From positions 123,251 to 187,250 of the forward strand of contig PLFX01000016.1 of assembly GCA_003138355.1 (NCBI GenBank): a stretch of 64,000 bases of DNA. The letters are read 5' to 3'. The DNA is from Solirubrobacterales bacterium. Its GTDB lineage: Bacteria > Actinomycetota > Thermoleophilia > Solirubrobacterales > Solirubrobacteraceae. Position numbers and translations under genes: made by a program. Below are positions 16,384 through 26,050 of the stretch, piece by piece; positions within the stretch are counted from its first letter, which is position 1; each line of letters starts with the position of its first letter. Below the pieces are notes generated by a model that saw nothing but the letters and a program-made list of their open reading frames with translations, did not search any database and was not told the origin of the DNA.

Positions 16384-18654
16384 CTATGACCCGGGGGTGA
16401 CCCGGAACGCGTCGAACACCGAGTCGATGTTGCGCAGCCGCGCGATGCAGGTCTTGAGGCTCTGCGTGTCGGCACATTCGACGACGAAGCGGTTGCGGAT
16501 CATCGGCGGGTTGGCGGTGCACTGGGCTTCGACGATGTTCATGCCGGCTTCCGAGAAGGTGCGTGAGAGGTCCTCGAGCAGGCGGTGGCGGTCCCAGCCG
16601 TCGATCTGGATCTCGACTTTGAACCCGGTCGTCTGCTCGCCCTCCCAGGCGACGGGCGTGAAGCGTTCCGGGCTGCGCTTGAGCGCGCGTGCGTTGGGGC
16701 AGTCATCGCGGTGGATCGTGATCCCGCGACCGAGCGAGATGTAGCCGACGATCTCATCGCCGGGTACCGGGCGGCAGCACTTCGCGAGGCGCACCATCAC
16801 GTCGCTGACGCCCTCGACGCGGATCCCGAACTCGCTCGAGGAGTTGGTCGGCCGGCGGCGCTCGCGACGCGTCGCGATGACCTGGCTCACGCTCGGGGCG
16901 TCCTCGGCCGCCTCGCCGTGCTTGAGCCGCGTCATGATCTTCGCGACGACGGTCTTGGGCGCGATCTTGGCCGCGCCGAGCGCGATGTAGAAGTCCTCCG
17001 CCTTGCGGAAGCCCATCTCGCGGATCACGTCGGCGAGCAGTGCCGAGCCGGCGACGCGCTGTGCCGGCAGGCCCTGCTTGCGTAGCGCGTCCTGGAGCGC
17101 CTCGCGACCGGTGTGCTCGGTGTCCTCGCGCGTCTCCGCCTTGAGCCACGCCTTGATCTTGTTGCGCGCGCGTGTCGTCTTGACGACGGCCAGCCAGTCG
17201 CGCGAGGGGCCGCGCTCGCGCTTTGAGGTGAGGATCTCGACGATGTCACCGGAGCGCAGCTCGTAGTGCAGCGGCACGATCTTGCCGTTGACTTTCGCCC
17301 CGACGCAGCGGTGGCCGACGTCGGTGTGGACCTCGTAGGCGAAGTCGAGCGGCGTCGCACCGGCGGCTAGCGACTTGACCTCGCCCTTGGGCGTGAACAC
17401 GTAGACCTCGTCCTCGAAGAGATCGACGCGCAGCGTCTCCATGAACTCCTTGGGGTCCGATGTCTCGCGCTGCCAGTCGACCATCGAGCGCAGCCACTTG
17501 AGCTTCTCGCCGTCCTGCGACCAGGCGTTCTTGCCGCCCTTGGCGTCCGCCGAGCGCTTGTACATCCAGTGCGCCGCGACGCCGTACTCGGCCATGTTGT
17601 GCATCTCGAGCGTGCGGATCTGGATCTCGAGCGGCCGTCCCTCGGGCCCGATCACGGTCGTGTGCAACGACTGGTACATGTTGAACTTCGGCATCGCGAT
17701 GAAGTCCTTGAAGCGCCCCGGCAGCGGCTTCCACAGCGAATGGATGACGCCGACGGCGCCGTAGCAGTCCTTCACGCTGTCGACGACGACACGCATCGCC
17801 GTGAGGTCGTAGATCTCGTTGAACTCGCGGCCCTTGCGGGTCATCTTGGTGTAGATCGAGAAGAAGTGCTTGGCGCGACCAGAGATCAGTGCGCCGATCC
17901 CGAGCGCCTCGAGCTCGCCCTGGAGGTAGGAGCCGGCGGCGGTGACGTAGCGCTCGCGCTCCTCGCGCTGCTGCGCGACGAGGCCCTTGATCTCCGCGTA
18001 TTTGCGCGGGTGGAGCGTCGCGAACGACAGGTCCTCGAGCTCCCACTTGATCGCGTGGATGCCGAGACGATGGGCGATCGGAGCGTAGATCTCGAGCGTC
18101 TCGCGCGCCTTCTCGAGCTGCTTCTGCTTGGGCAGCGCCTTGAGCGTGCGCATGTTGTGCAGGCGATCGGCGAGCTTGATCAGCACGACGCGCACGTCGC
18201 TCGCCATCGCGACGATCATCTTGCGGTAGTTCTCCGCCTGCGCCTCATCGCGCGAGGAGAACGTGATCCCGGTCAGCTTGGTGACGCCGTCGACGAGGCT
18301 CGCGATCTCCTCGCCGAAGCGCTCGTCGACCTCCGCGAGCGACGCGGTCGTGTCCTCGACGGTGTCGTGCAGGAGCGCGGCGCAGAGCGTCTCGGTGTCG
18401 AGGAGCATGCCGGCGCAGATCAGCGCCACGCCCACGGGGTGGGTGATGAACTCTTCGCCGGAGCGCCGTCGCTGGTCGGCGTGGTGCTCGCAAGCGAACA
18501 GGAACGCCTCCTCGACGCGCCCGCGGTCGATCTCGACGAGCGCCTCCTCAGCGTGCTCTTCGATGATCGCGAAGAGGTCCGAGAGCAGGCCGCGCTCGGG
18601 CTCGGTGAGCTCGGCCGCGCGCAGCGATGGAGCGTCAGCGACGACAGGCTCGAT
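16384..18654 (-). CDS. rel: Bifunctional (p)ppGpp synthetase/hydrolase
   Basis: The alarmone enzyme of the stringent response. It has an HD hydrolase domain (FACEHHADQRRRSGEEFITHP, LLHDTVEDT), a synthetase domain (RFKDFIAMPKFNMYQSLHT, EIQIRTLEMHNMAEYGVAAHW), a TGS domain (VFTPKGEVKSLAAG) and a C-terminal ACT domain. The track starts it at a GTG inside the HD domain (18435), which would delete conserved residues. The coding frame continues upstream for 73 codons with no ATG, GTG or TTG before a stop. An ATC at 18654, eight bases after a perfect AGGAGG, is the best start and gives 756 residues, a normal length. It follows recJ by 23 bases. Confidence 0.85.
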   Translation of the reverse strand: MEPVVADAPSLRAAELTEPERGLLSDLFAIIEEHAEEALVEIDRGRVEEAFLFACEHHADQRRRSGEEFITHPVGVALICAGMLLDTETLCAALLHDTVEDTTASLAEVDERFGEEIASLVDGVTKLTGITFSSRDEAQAENYRKMIVAMASDVRVVLIKLADRLHNMRTLKALPKQKQLEKARETLEIYAPIAHRLGIHAIKWELEDLSFATLHPRKYAEIKGLVAQQREERERYVTAAGSYLQGELEALGIGALISGRAKHFFSIYTKMTRKGREFNEIYDLTAMRVVVDSVKDCYGAVGVIHSLWKPLPGRFKDFIAMPKFNMYQSLHTTVIGPEGRPLEIQIRTLEMHNMAEYGVAAHWMYKRSADAKGGKNAWSQDGEKLKWLRSMVDWQRETSDPKEFMETLRVDLFEDEVYVFTPKGEVKSLAAGATPLDFAYEVHTDVGHRCVGAKVNGKIVPLHYELRSGDIVEILTSKRERGPSRDWLAVVKTTRARNKIKAWLKAETREDTEHTGREALQDALRKQGLPAQRVAGSALLADVIREMGFRKAEDFYIALGAAKIAPKTVVAKIMTRLKHGEAAEDAPSVSQVIATRRERRRPTNSSSEFGIRVEGVSDVMVRLAKCCRPVPGDEIVGYISLGRGITIHRDDCPNARALKRSPERFTPVAWEGEQTTGFKVEIQIDGWDRHRLLEDLSRTFSEAGMNIVEAQCTANPPMIRNRFVVECADTQSLKTCIARLRNIDSVFDAFRVTPGS

Positions 18655-18677
18655 CCTCGCCGCCTCCTGGGTGGGCT

Positions 18678-21122
18678 CTACGCTGCCTGCTCCTTGCTTG
18701 GTTCTAGGTATCTGAGGCCGTCCTCTAGTCGCTCACAGTATGCGCGGTAGGCGGGCGAGTGCTCGAGGCTCGTGCTCGCTGTGCTGATCACTCGCACCAG
18801 CCGCGAATCGCGCTCGATCGCGATGAGCTCGAGCTCTGAGAGGACCCGCAGCACGCGCCCTGCGAGCCCGACCGACCATGGCTCGCGCGCGTCTCCGCTG
18901 AGCACCTCCGCGAGCTTCCCGCCGCTGACGCTGCCGCCGAGATGAAGGGCTCGGTAGCAGGCCGCGAGCGGGCCTCTCAGCTGGTACTCCCGCACGTGTA
19001 TGTGTGCTGCAAAGCGTAGCTCAGCCTCTCCCCACGCCAGGTGGGTCACGCCGGTCCCGGCCTGCGCGAGCGCGAGCTGCGCCGCGCACGACGGCGGGTC
19101 GAGCAGCACAACGTGCGCGTAGGGGTCCGTCAGCGCCGGCTCGCGCTCGAGCGCCGCGTAGTCGCAGAGGTCAAAGCCGCCGAGGCGCCCGTCGAGGTGG
19201 CGCCGGCGCTCCGGTGCGGAGGCGCACAGCACGAGGACGCGCTCAGCGCTCGCGACGAGCTCGCCGAGTGTCGCCCCGATGCCGCGCCCTCGCCGATCGT
19301 TGAGCTCGCGCATCTCGCCACCGCGCAGCGGAAGCGCGGCCAGGTCACGGTCGAGTTCCGCGAGCGCGCACGCGAGCCGGTCCTGCGGCTCGCCGACGAG
19401 CCGCAGCGGCTCGGGGGCGCAGGGCGCCGCTGTGCGCAGCACGAGCCGCGGCTCGACGACCCCCTGCCATTCGTGGCGCTCGAGGGCGAACGCCGCATCG
19501 ACCGCCTGGCCGGGCTCGAACCCGAGCCGCGTGCCCGACCCGAACGCGACCGCGCGGGCTCGCGCGCGGCCGGAGCGCAGCGTGAAGCGCGCGTGCTCGC
19601 CGCGACCCTCGCCGCCGAAGCCGCTCACGCCGTCGATCGTGGCGGCGCGGAACAGCAGCGAGACCGGCGGGTTCGCGCAGCCGAACGGACCAAGCCCGGC
19701 GAGCTCCTCCGCGAGCTCGAGGCCGATGTCCTGCGCATCGACGACGGCGTCGGCGCGCTCGCGGCGCGCGAGCTGCTCGGGTCCGAGGACGCGCTCCGCA
19801 TGGGCGACGAACGCTCCGCGGAACGCGTCGATGCGCTCGCGCTCGACCTGCAGGCCGGCCGCGGCGCGGTGGCCGCCGTAGGCGATCAGCTCGCCGCTCG
19901 CGGCCCCGAGGCCGGCGAGCAGGTCGAAGGCTGGAATCGAGCGCGCCGAGCCGACGGCGGGCGCCCCATCTTCGGCGAGCGCGAGGAGCACGGCGGGGCG
20001 GTGGTGGCGCTCGGCGATCCGCGCCGCGACGATCCCGACGACGCCGGGGTGCCAGCCTTCACCCGCGAGGACATAGGCCGCGGCTGGGCCGGTGGCGGCG
20101 ACCTGGGCTTCGGCTTCGAAGCGGATCCGCGTTTCGGTGTTGCGCCGCTCGCCGTTGAGCCGGTCGAGCTCCGCCGCGAGCTGCGCGGCGCGCTGCGGAT
20201 CGTCGGTCAGCAGTAGCTCGAGCGCCACGTCGGCGCGGGCGATCCGCCCGGCGGCGTTGATCCGCGGCGCGAGCGCAAACGCGAGCTGGCGCTCGCCGAT
20301 CCGCAGCGGATCGACCTGCGCGACCGCCATCAGCGAGCGCAACCCGATGCGCCCGGTGCGCGAGAGTGCGCGCAGGCCGTCGCGCACGAGCCGGCGGTTC
20401 TCGCCGAGCAGCGGGACGACGTCGGCGACCGTGGCGAGCGCCACGAGCTCGAGCTCGTCGGGCCGCTCGCCCTCGTCGAGGCCCGCCCCACCCCGCAGCG
20501 CCTGCGCGAGCTTCATTGCTACCGCGGTGGCGCAGAGGTGCTCGCACGGGTAGGCGCAGAGCGCCGGGTGCACGATCGGCGCGTCGGGGAGCGAGCCGTC
20601 GGCGCGCGGCGCGTGGTGGTCGGTGACGAGGACGTCGAGCCCTGCACTGCGCGCGGCCGCGACGGCGTCGATCGCCGTGATCGCGCAGTCGGCCGTGATC
20701 AGCAGGCGCGTGCCGCGCGAGGCGAGCCGCTCGACGGTCGCCGGCGAGAGCCCGTAGCCATCGCCGAGCCGGTCGGGCAGATACCAATCGACGTCGGCGC
20801 CGAGCTCGCGCAACGCGCTGACGAGGATCGCCGTCGAGCAGACGCCGTCGCAGTCGTAGTCGCCGTGGACGGTGATCACCGAGCCGCGGCGCAGGTGCGA
20901 GAGGACGAGCTCGACCGCGGCGCCGATCCCGCGCAGCGCCCGCGGCGAATGCGCCTCCTCGGCGCTCAGGAATGCGCGCGCGGCGGCGGGGTCCGCGAGC
21001 CCGCGGCGCGCGAGGACCTGAGCGAGCACGTGACTGACGCCGAGCTCGCGCTCGAGCCGCGCGAGCTGCGCGAACGGCACCGGCGCGAGCTCGAAGGCGA
21101 CCGTGTCCCCTTGAGCGCTCAT
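18678..21122 (-). CDS. recJ: Single-stranded-DNA-specific 5'-3' exonuclease RecJ
   Basis: An 814-residue DHH-family nuclease acting in recombination and repair. Motifs include VHGDYDCDGVCSTA, LVTDHHAPRADG and LATVADVVPLLG in the DHH domain, then DHHA1 with SARSIPAFDLLAGLG and AYGGHRAAAG, then an OB-like domain. It is longer than E. coli RecJ by some 230 residues, with a C-terminal extension of unknown role, as also occurs in some Gram-positive RecJ proteins. In the third motif the usual DCG reads DCA (TADCAITAID). It sits directly upstream of rel on the same strand. Confidence 0.88.
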   Translation of the reverse strand: MSAQGDTVAFELAPVPFAQLARLERELGVSHVLAQVLARRGLADPAAARAFLSAEEAHSPRALRGIGAAVELVLSHLRRGSVITVHGDYDCDGVCSTAILVSALRELGADVDWYLPDRLGDGYGLSPATVERLASRGTRLLITADCAITAIDAVAAARSAGLDVLVTDHHAPRADGSLPDAPIVHPALCAYPCEHLCATAVAMKLAQALRGGAGLDEGERPDELELVALATVADVVPLLGENRRLVRDGLRALSRTGRIGLRSLMAVAQVDPLRIGERQLAFALAPRINAAGRIARADVALELLLTDDPQRAAQLAAELDRLNGERRNTETRIRFEAEAQVAATGPAAAYVLAGEGWHPGVVGIVAARIAERHHRPAVLLALAEDGAPAVGSARSIPAFDLLAGLGAASGELIAYGGHRAAAGLQVERERIDAFRGAFVAHAERVLGPEQLARRERADAVVDAQDIGLELAEELAGLGPFGCANPPVSLLFRAATIDGVSGFGGEGRGEHARFTLRSGRARARAVAFGSGTRLGFEPGQAVDAAFALERHEWQGVVEPRLVLRTAAPCAPEPLRLVGEPQDRLACALAELDRDLAALPLRGGEMRELNDRRGRGIGATLGELVASAERVLVLCASAPERRRHLDGRLGGFDLCDYAALEREPALTDPYAHVVLLDPPSCAAQLALAQAGTGVTHLAWGEAELRFAAHIHVREYQLRGPLAACYRALHLGGSVSGGKLAEVLSGDAREPWSVGLAGRVLRVLSELELIAIERDSRLVRVISTASTSLEHSPAYRAYCERLEDGLRYLEPSKEQAA

Positions 21123-21171
21123 CGCGGACGAGCCTACGCGCGCGGTGCGACGGAACGCCGGGTGCGGCGGA

Positions 21172-21459
21172 TTACGCGCGTCGCGTGCCGCGCTCGCGCG
21201 ACGCGCCGATCATGTAGCCAGCGAGCATCCCGAGGATCGATCCGGGGATCGCGTAGAGCACCGTCGAGACGTGCGTGTCGTGGCGCCCGGGAATGGCGAG
21301 GCCGTGGTGGGCCACGGCGAAGATCACGATCCCGGCGATAACCGAGCCGACGATCGAGAACAGGAGCGCGCCGACGATGCCGCCCCAGAAGCGGTCGGGC
21401 AGCCAGATCGTGTAATGCCAGAGAGCGAGGCCGAGCATGACCCAAGCCAAAAGACCCAT
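21172..21459 (-). CDS. Small membrane protein, GlsB/YeaQ-like
   Basis: A 95-residue protein with three hydrophobic segments (LLAWVMLGLALWHYTI, GIVGALLFSIVGSVIAGIVIF, VLYAIPGSILGMLAGYMIG) and repeated small-residue Gly motifs. It resembles the YeaQ/GlsB/transglycosylase-associated family of tiny membrane proteins, whose role is poorly defined. The ATG overlaps the secDF stop as TAATG. That position at the end of the secDF unit is translational coupling rather than proof of shared function. The match is modest. Confidence 0.55.
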   Translation of the reverse strand: MGLLAWVMLGLALWHYTIWLPDRFWGGIVGALLFSIVGSVIAGIVIFAVAHHGLAIPGRHDTHVSTVLYAIPGSILGMLAGYMIGASRERGTRRA

Positions 21460-24400
21460 TACCTGTTCCTTCCGTGGCGGCGGCCGCGCCCGCGCGACTT
21501 CGACGCTCCGCGCGGTCTGACGGATCGGTCGTCCCTCGGCATCACGACGTCCTCGGGGCGCGCGTCGGCGGTCGGGTCGATCTCGGGCTCCGGTTCGGGC
21601 AGCAGCGACCGCGCCGGGCGGTCCGCGTGGAGGTCGCGCACGAGCTGGCCCCATTCGGAGCCCGAGACAGCGGCTCCGGGAAGCGCCGGCTGAGTGATAC
21701 GGCCGCTGCTTCGCGGACGCCGCGGCTCAACCGTCGTCTCGCGCGCCTCCTCACCTGTGGTCGCATACGCGGGTACGACCCCGCCGTGCGCGGCCGCGAT
21801 GCGCGCGCGCCGGCGACGGTAGACGAGCTCGCGCTCCTTCCAGTGCGTGAGGACCGGCGAGGCGATGAAGATCGAGGAGTAGGCGCCCGAGGCGACGCCG
21901 ACGAGTAGCGCGAAGGCGAAGTCCTTGAGCGTGGTGCCGCCGAACAGCAGCAGCGCGACCACGGGCAGCAGCGTGCAGAAGCTCGTCGCGAGCGACCGCG
22001 TCAAGACCTCGGACATGGAGCGGTTGACGACCTGCGAGAAGGCGGCGTTCTGCATTCGCGCGACGTTCTCGCGCACCCTGTCGAAGACGATGATCGTGTC
22101 GTAGATCGAGTAGCCGAGGATCGTGAGCAGCGCCGCGACCGTGTCGGCCGTCACCTGCCTCCCGGTCAACGCGTAGACGCCCGCCGTGATCAGCAGGTCG
22201 TGGGCGAGGGCGATCAGCACCGGGACCGCGTACTTCCACTCGAAGCGCAGCGCGATGTACGCGGAGATCGCGAGCAGCGAGGCGATGATCGCGATCAGCG
22301 CCGAGTTCTCGACCGTCTTGCCGAAGCTCGGGCCGACCGAGCTCGAGCTGAAGTTGTGGTCCCCGAACGCGTGGGCCAGTGCGCCTTCGACCGTGCCCGG
22401 CAAGAACGCGCTCCCGAGCTGTTGCGGCGAGAGCGTCTTGACCGAGATCTGGAAGCTGTTCGCGACCTTCACGCCGTTGGAGGCGCCACCGAGCGACTTC
22501 GCGCTGATCTGCTGCACGACCGGGTGCGCGAGCGCCTTCGCGAGGCCGTGCCCGCTCAGCGACGCGAGCACCTTGTCCACGTTCGCGATCGAAGCGCGCT
22601 TGACGAATGTCGTCTGGATCTGCGTGCCGCCGACGAAGTCGATGCCAAAGTTGATGCCGTTCGCGCCGATCGCGATCGCGCCGACCGCGAGGATCGTCCC
22701 CGACAGCGTGAAGAACCAGCGCGAGCGGCCCATGAAGTCGAAGCGCCAGGCCGTGAAGTGCTCGCGCACGCCGAGCAAGGAGGGGCGGCGGACGAAGCGC
22801 GTCGTGCCGGCCGATGTGAGGATCGCGCGCGTCGCCGCGACCGCCGTGAACAGCGAGACGATCGTGCCGATGCCGAGCGTGAAGGCGAAGCCCTTCACGT
22901 CCTGCTCGGAGAGCATGAAGAGGATGAACGCCGTCATGAACGTCACCGCGTTCGCGTCGACGATCGAGCTGAAGCCGCGCTTGTAGCCGGCGGCGATCGC
23001 GTTCGCCGGCGAGCGACCGGCGCGCGACTCCTCCTTGACGCGTTCGAAGATCACGACGTTCGCGTCCGCGGCGACGCCGATCGTGAGGATCAGGCCGGCG
23101 ATTCCCGGCAGCGTCAGCGTGATCGGGATCAGCTTGATCAGCGCGAAGAAGTAGATCGCGTAGATCGCGAGGGCGGCGACCGCGATCAGGCCGAGCACGC
23201 GGTAGAAGACGACCAGGAACAGTGCGACGATCAGGAGCCCTGCCGCGCCCGCGAGCAGACCCGCGTTGAGCGCCTGGTGGCCGAGCGTAGCCGAGACCTG
23301 CTGGCTCGAGATGACGACGAGGTTGATCGGCAGCGCGCCACTCGAGATCAGGTTCGCGAGCTGGGTGGCGGTCGCGACCGTGAAGCTGCCCTGGATCTGG
23401 CTGCCACTCGACGCGTCGATCCCGCTCGGGTTCTGCGTGAAGTCGATGTAGGGGACCGTGACGAGCCGTGTGTCGAGCACGATCGCGAAGTGCTGGAAGT
23501 TGTCGTTGCCGCCGACCGTGTTCTGCGAGCCGCGCTGCGCGATCCTCGCGGTCACGTTCAGGAACGTGTTGACGGCGCCGCCGCGGAAGCCGAACGCGAC
23601 GACCTCCTGGCCGCTCTGCGTGTCCGTTTGGGCGCTCGGGTTCGTGACGTCCTTACCGCTGATCGCGGGGTCGTCCTTGAGGACGTAGTAGAAGTTGTAG
23701 GAGGGGTCGCTGCCGTCGTTGGGCGTCAGCGCCTGGCGCACGACCGTGCCGGGCTTGACGTAGACGAGCTTGGCACCGGCGGGCAACTTCTTGCCCGACT
23801 GCGAGACGTCGAGGTCCAGGTACCCGACCGCCTGGTCGAAGGCGGCCTTGTTACCGGGTGCGGGAACGATCTGGCCGGCGGGCGTCAGAACCGTCTTCGT
23901 CTTTGGATTGACGTAGTAGACCGTCCCGTACTCCGCCGACATGAGCGCCTTGTAATGGTGCTCGGGACAGCCGGCGGCGCGCTGGATGGCGGCGTATTCG
24001 GTGAGCGCGTTTGCCGACGTTCCGGGGCTGCCGCCCCCCTGTGCGGGGTTGTCCCCCGTCACCGAGTCGTTGTTCGGTCCGCCCGGCTGGCAGCGCGGCC
24101 CGAGCACGCTCGCCTCCCAGTCGTAGAAGTAGAGCTGCCCGGTCGAGCCGACCGCCGCCTCGGCCTGCGCGACGTTCTTCGCGCCCGCGAGGCTCACGTC
24201 GACCTCGTTGCGCCCGGCGCTAGTGACCGAGGTGTTGGCGAGGCCGAGCGAGTTGACGCGGGACTGGATGATGTTGATCGCCTGGCTGATCGTGCTCGGA
24301 TCGACCTTGGCGCCGCTCGTCGCGCGGCCCTGGAAGATCAGCTCGACGCCGCCCTTGAGGTCGAGGCCGAGCTGCGTCTTCTTCGGCTTGACGACCCCCG

Positions 24401-24485
24401 GGATCCCGGCCGTGACGAGCAGCGAGAGGATGACGATCCCGGCGACCAGCGCCAGCACGAAGGCGTTGCGGCGGCGGTCACTCAT
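21459..24485 (-). CDS. secDF: SecD-SecF fusion, protein translocase accessory subunit
   Basis: One 1008-residue chain carries both SecD and SecF, which use the proton gradient to pull exported proteins through SecYEG. The SecD half starts with a membrane segment and LGLDLKGGVELIFQG, has a large extracytoplasmic region, then six-helix motifs (LTIGVAADANVVIFERVKEE). The SecF half begins near residue 580 with INFGIDFVGGTQIQTTF and TILGYSIYDTIIVFDRVREN. The C-terminus is a long cytosolic tail ending in a basic Arg/Gly-rich patch. Fused SecDF is known in several phyla. It is upstream of ruvB on the same strand, as in many genomes. Confidence 0.95.
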   Translation of the reverse strand: MSDRRRNAFVLALVAGIVILSLLVTAGIPGVVKPKKTQLGLDLKGGVELIFQGRATSGAKVDPSTISQAINIIQSRVNSLGLANTSVTSAGRNEVDVSLAGAKNVAQAEAAVGSTGQLYFYDWEASVLGPRCQPGGPNNDSVTGDNPAQGGGSPGTSANALTEYAAIQRAAGCPEHHYKALMSAEYGTVYYVNPKTKTVLTPAGQIVPAPGNKAAFDQAVGYLDLDVSQSGKKLPAGAKLVYVKPGTVVRQALTPNDGSDPSYNFYYVLKDDPAISGKDVTNPSAQTDTQSGQEVVAFGFRGGAVNTFLNVTARIAQRGSQNTVGGNDNFQHFAIVLDTRLVTVPYIDFTQNPSGIDASSGSQIQGSFTVATATQLANLISSGALPINLVVISSQQVSATLGHQALNAGLLAGAAGLLIVALFLVVFYRVLGLIAVAALAIYAIYFFALIKLIPITLTLPGIAGLILTIGVAADANVVIFERVKEESRAGRSPANAIAAGYKRGFSSIVDANAVTFMTAFILFMLSEQDVKGFAFTLGIGTIVSLFTAVAATRAILTSAGTTRFVRRPSLLGVREHFTAWRFDFMGRSRWFFTLSGTILAVGAIAIGANGINFGIDFVGGTQIQTTFVKRASIANVDKVLASLSGHGLAKALAHPVVQQISAKSLGGASNGVKVANSFQISVKTLSPQQLGSAFLPGTVEGALAHAFGDHNFSSSSVGPSFGKTVENSALIAIIASLLAISAYIALRFEWKYAVPVLIALAHDLLITAGVYALTGRQVTADTVAALLTILGYSIYDTIIVFDRVRENVARMQNAAFSQVVNRSMSEVLTRSLATSFCTLLPVVALLLFGGTTLKDFAFALLVGVASGAYSSIFIASPVLTHWKERELVYRRRRARIAAAHGGVVPAYATTGEEARETTVEPRRPRSSGRITQPALPGAAVSGSEWGQLVRDLHADRPARSLLPEPEPEIDPTADARPEDVVMPRDDRSVRPRGASKSRGRGRRHGRNR

Positions 24486-24542
24486 CGCGTTGCGGGCAGT
24501 GTCATCGGCAAAAGGTCGGTGGCGAAGCGGTGCTCGGCCGCC

Positions 24543-24992
24543 TCAGCGCGCCGGCGTCAGGACCAGCAGCAGGCCACCGTCGTCATCGTAGGCGGGGAAG
24601 AGGTCGGCTGTCGCGGTGGCTGAGCGGTCGCTCTCGGTTCGTACGGTCGCGGGCTTGCCGAGCGCGCGCACGCCCCACTCGAGCACGGTCGCGACGTGGT
24701 CCTCCCCGTTCTCAAAGCTCAGACCGAGCGCCTGCGCGATCGGCTGACCGACGACCTCCTCCTCCTCGTAGCCGGTCAGCTCGAACGATCCGCGCCCGCA
24801 ACCGATCACGCGTCCTTCGCGATCGGCGACGAAGAACGCCGCGTCCGGTGCCGGGTAGTAGTCGTCGAGCAACTCGAAGAGGAACGAGAAGCCGCAGTGC
24901 GAGCAGCCGCGCTCATCGCGGCGGAACGCCTCATAGCGATCCGAGGCGCTCGAGCGCTCGCCGCAGTTGGGGCAGATGAAAGGGTGAGGCAT
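24543..24992 (-). CDS. Zinc-ribbon plus PAS-domain small protein
   Basis: A 149-residue protein with an N-terminal zinc ribbon (CPNCGE... CSHCGF) followed by a PAS-like fold: AAFFVADREGRVIGCGRGSF, ELTGYEEEEVVGQPI and a final beta strand LLLVLTPAR. No output domain is attached, so it may act as a sensor or adapter through protein contacts. It sits between secDF and ruvB in the same direction. I do not know a characterised homologue; the domain reading is from motif recognition. Confidence 0.65.
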   Translation of the reverse strand: MPHPFICPNCGERSSASDRYEAFRRDERGCSHCGFSFLFELLDDYYPAPDAAFFVADREGRVIGCGRGSFELTGYEEEEVVGQPIAQALGLSFENGEDHVATVLEWGVRALGKPATVRTESDRSATATADLFPAYDDDGGLLLVLTPAR

Positions 24993-25030
24993 CGCCGCTG
25001 ACAGCCTACCGACGCATCCTCAAGCGAAGG

Positions 25031-26050
25031 TCAGAACAACGACGCGCTGGCGGGCGGCGCGGCGAGCCCGAGGTGCGCGAAGGCGTGCGTCGTCGCCGCG
25101 CGTCCACGCGGCGTCCGCTTGATCATCCCGAGCTGGAGCAGGTAGGGCTCGTACACGTCCTCGATCGTGTCGCGCTCCTCGCCGACGGCGACCGACAGCG
25201 TGCTGAGGCCGACCGGACCGCCGCCGAAGCGCTCGCAGATGGCGCGCAGGATCTCGCGGTCGAGCCGGTCCAGGCCGAGCTCGTCGACCTCGAGCAGCGC
25301 GAGCGCCGCCTCGGCCGCGGCCGCGCTCACGGTCCCGTCGCCGCGAACCTCGGCGAAGTCGCGCGCCCGGCGCAAGAGTCGGTTGGCGACGCGCGGAGTG
25401 CCGCGGCTGCGGCGCGCGATCGCGAGCGCACCGCCCGCCTCAAGCTCCACCTCGAGGATCCGCGCGGCACGCGTAACGATCGCCGCAAGCTCCTCGTGGG
25501 AGTAGGAGTCGAGGCGCGCCTGGATGCCGAAGCGGTCGCGCAGCGGCGTCGTCAGAAGGCCCGAGCGCGTCGTCGCGCCGATCAGCGTGAACGGCGGCAG
25601 CGGGAGCGTGACGACCTTCGCCCCCGCGCCCTGCCCGACCGTGATCGGCAGGCGATGGTCTTCCATCGCCGGATAGAAGGTCTCCTCCAGCGCGCGCGGC
25701 AGGCGGTGGATCTCATCGACGAAGAACACGCTGCGCGGCTCGAGCGAGCTGAGGAACGCGGCGATGTCGCCCTTGCGCTCGAGTGCGGGGCCCGCGGTCG
25801 CGACGAAGGCGACGCCGAGCTCGGCGGCAACGATCTGCGCGAGCGAGGTCTTGCCGAGGCCGGGCGGTCCGGCGAGGAGCACGTGGTCGAGCGCCTCGCC
25901 GCGTGCGCTCGCCGCCTCGATCGCGACTGCGAGCTGCTCCTTGAGCTGGCTCTGGCCGACGAACTCCTCGAGCCGGCGCGGGCGCAGCGTGATGTCGAGC
26001 TCGTCCTCGGGCGAGAGGTAGGGCGTCTGGATGCGCTCACGCGTGCTCAC
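25031..26050 (-). CDS. ruvB: Holliday junction branch migration ATPase RuvB
   Basis: A 339-residue AAA+ motor that drives branch migration with RuvA. Visible motifs: Walker [14 protein letters not shown], Walker B FVDEIHRL, sensor [10 protein letters not shown], arginine finger region PLRDRFG, and a C-terminal winged helix ([16 protein letters not shown]) used for DNA binding. It starts at the GTG at 26050, overlapping the ruvA stop as GTGA. The order ruvC-ruvA-ruvB is conserved. Confidence 0.96.
   Translation of the reverse strand: MSTRERIQTPYLSPEDELDITLRPRRLEEFVGQSQLKEQLAVAIEAASARGEALDHVLLAGPPGLGKTSLAQIVAAELGVAFVATAGPALERKGDIAAFLSSLEPRSVFFVDEIHRLPRALEETFYPAMEDHRLPITVGQGAGAKVVTLPLPPFTLIGATTRSGLLTTPLRDRFGIQARLDSYSHEELAAIVTRAARILEVELEAGGALAIARRSRGTPRVANRLLRRARDFAEVRGDGTVSAAAAEAALALLEVDELGLDRLDREILRAICERFGGGPVGLSTLSVAVGEERDTIEDVYEPYLLQLGMIKRTPRGRAATTHAFAHLGLAAPPASASLF

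Noticed and set aside
22200-24623. 807-residue plus-strand ORF opposite secDF
   Set aside because: It is highly charged, Arg/Asp-rich antisense of a clear secDF gene, a typical GC-rich shadow frame.
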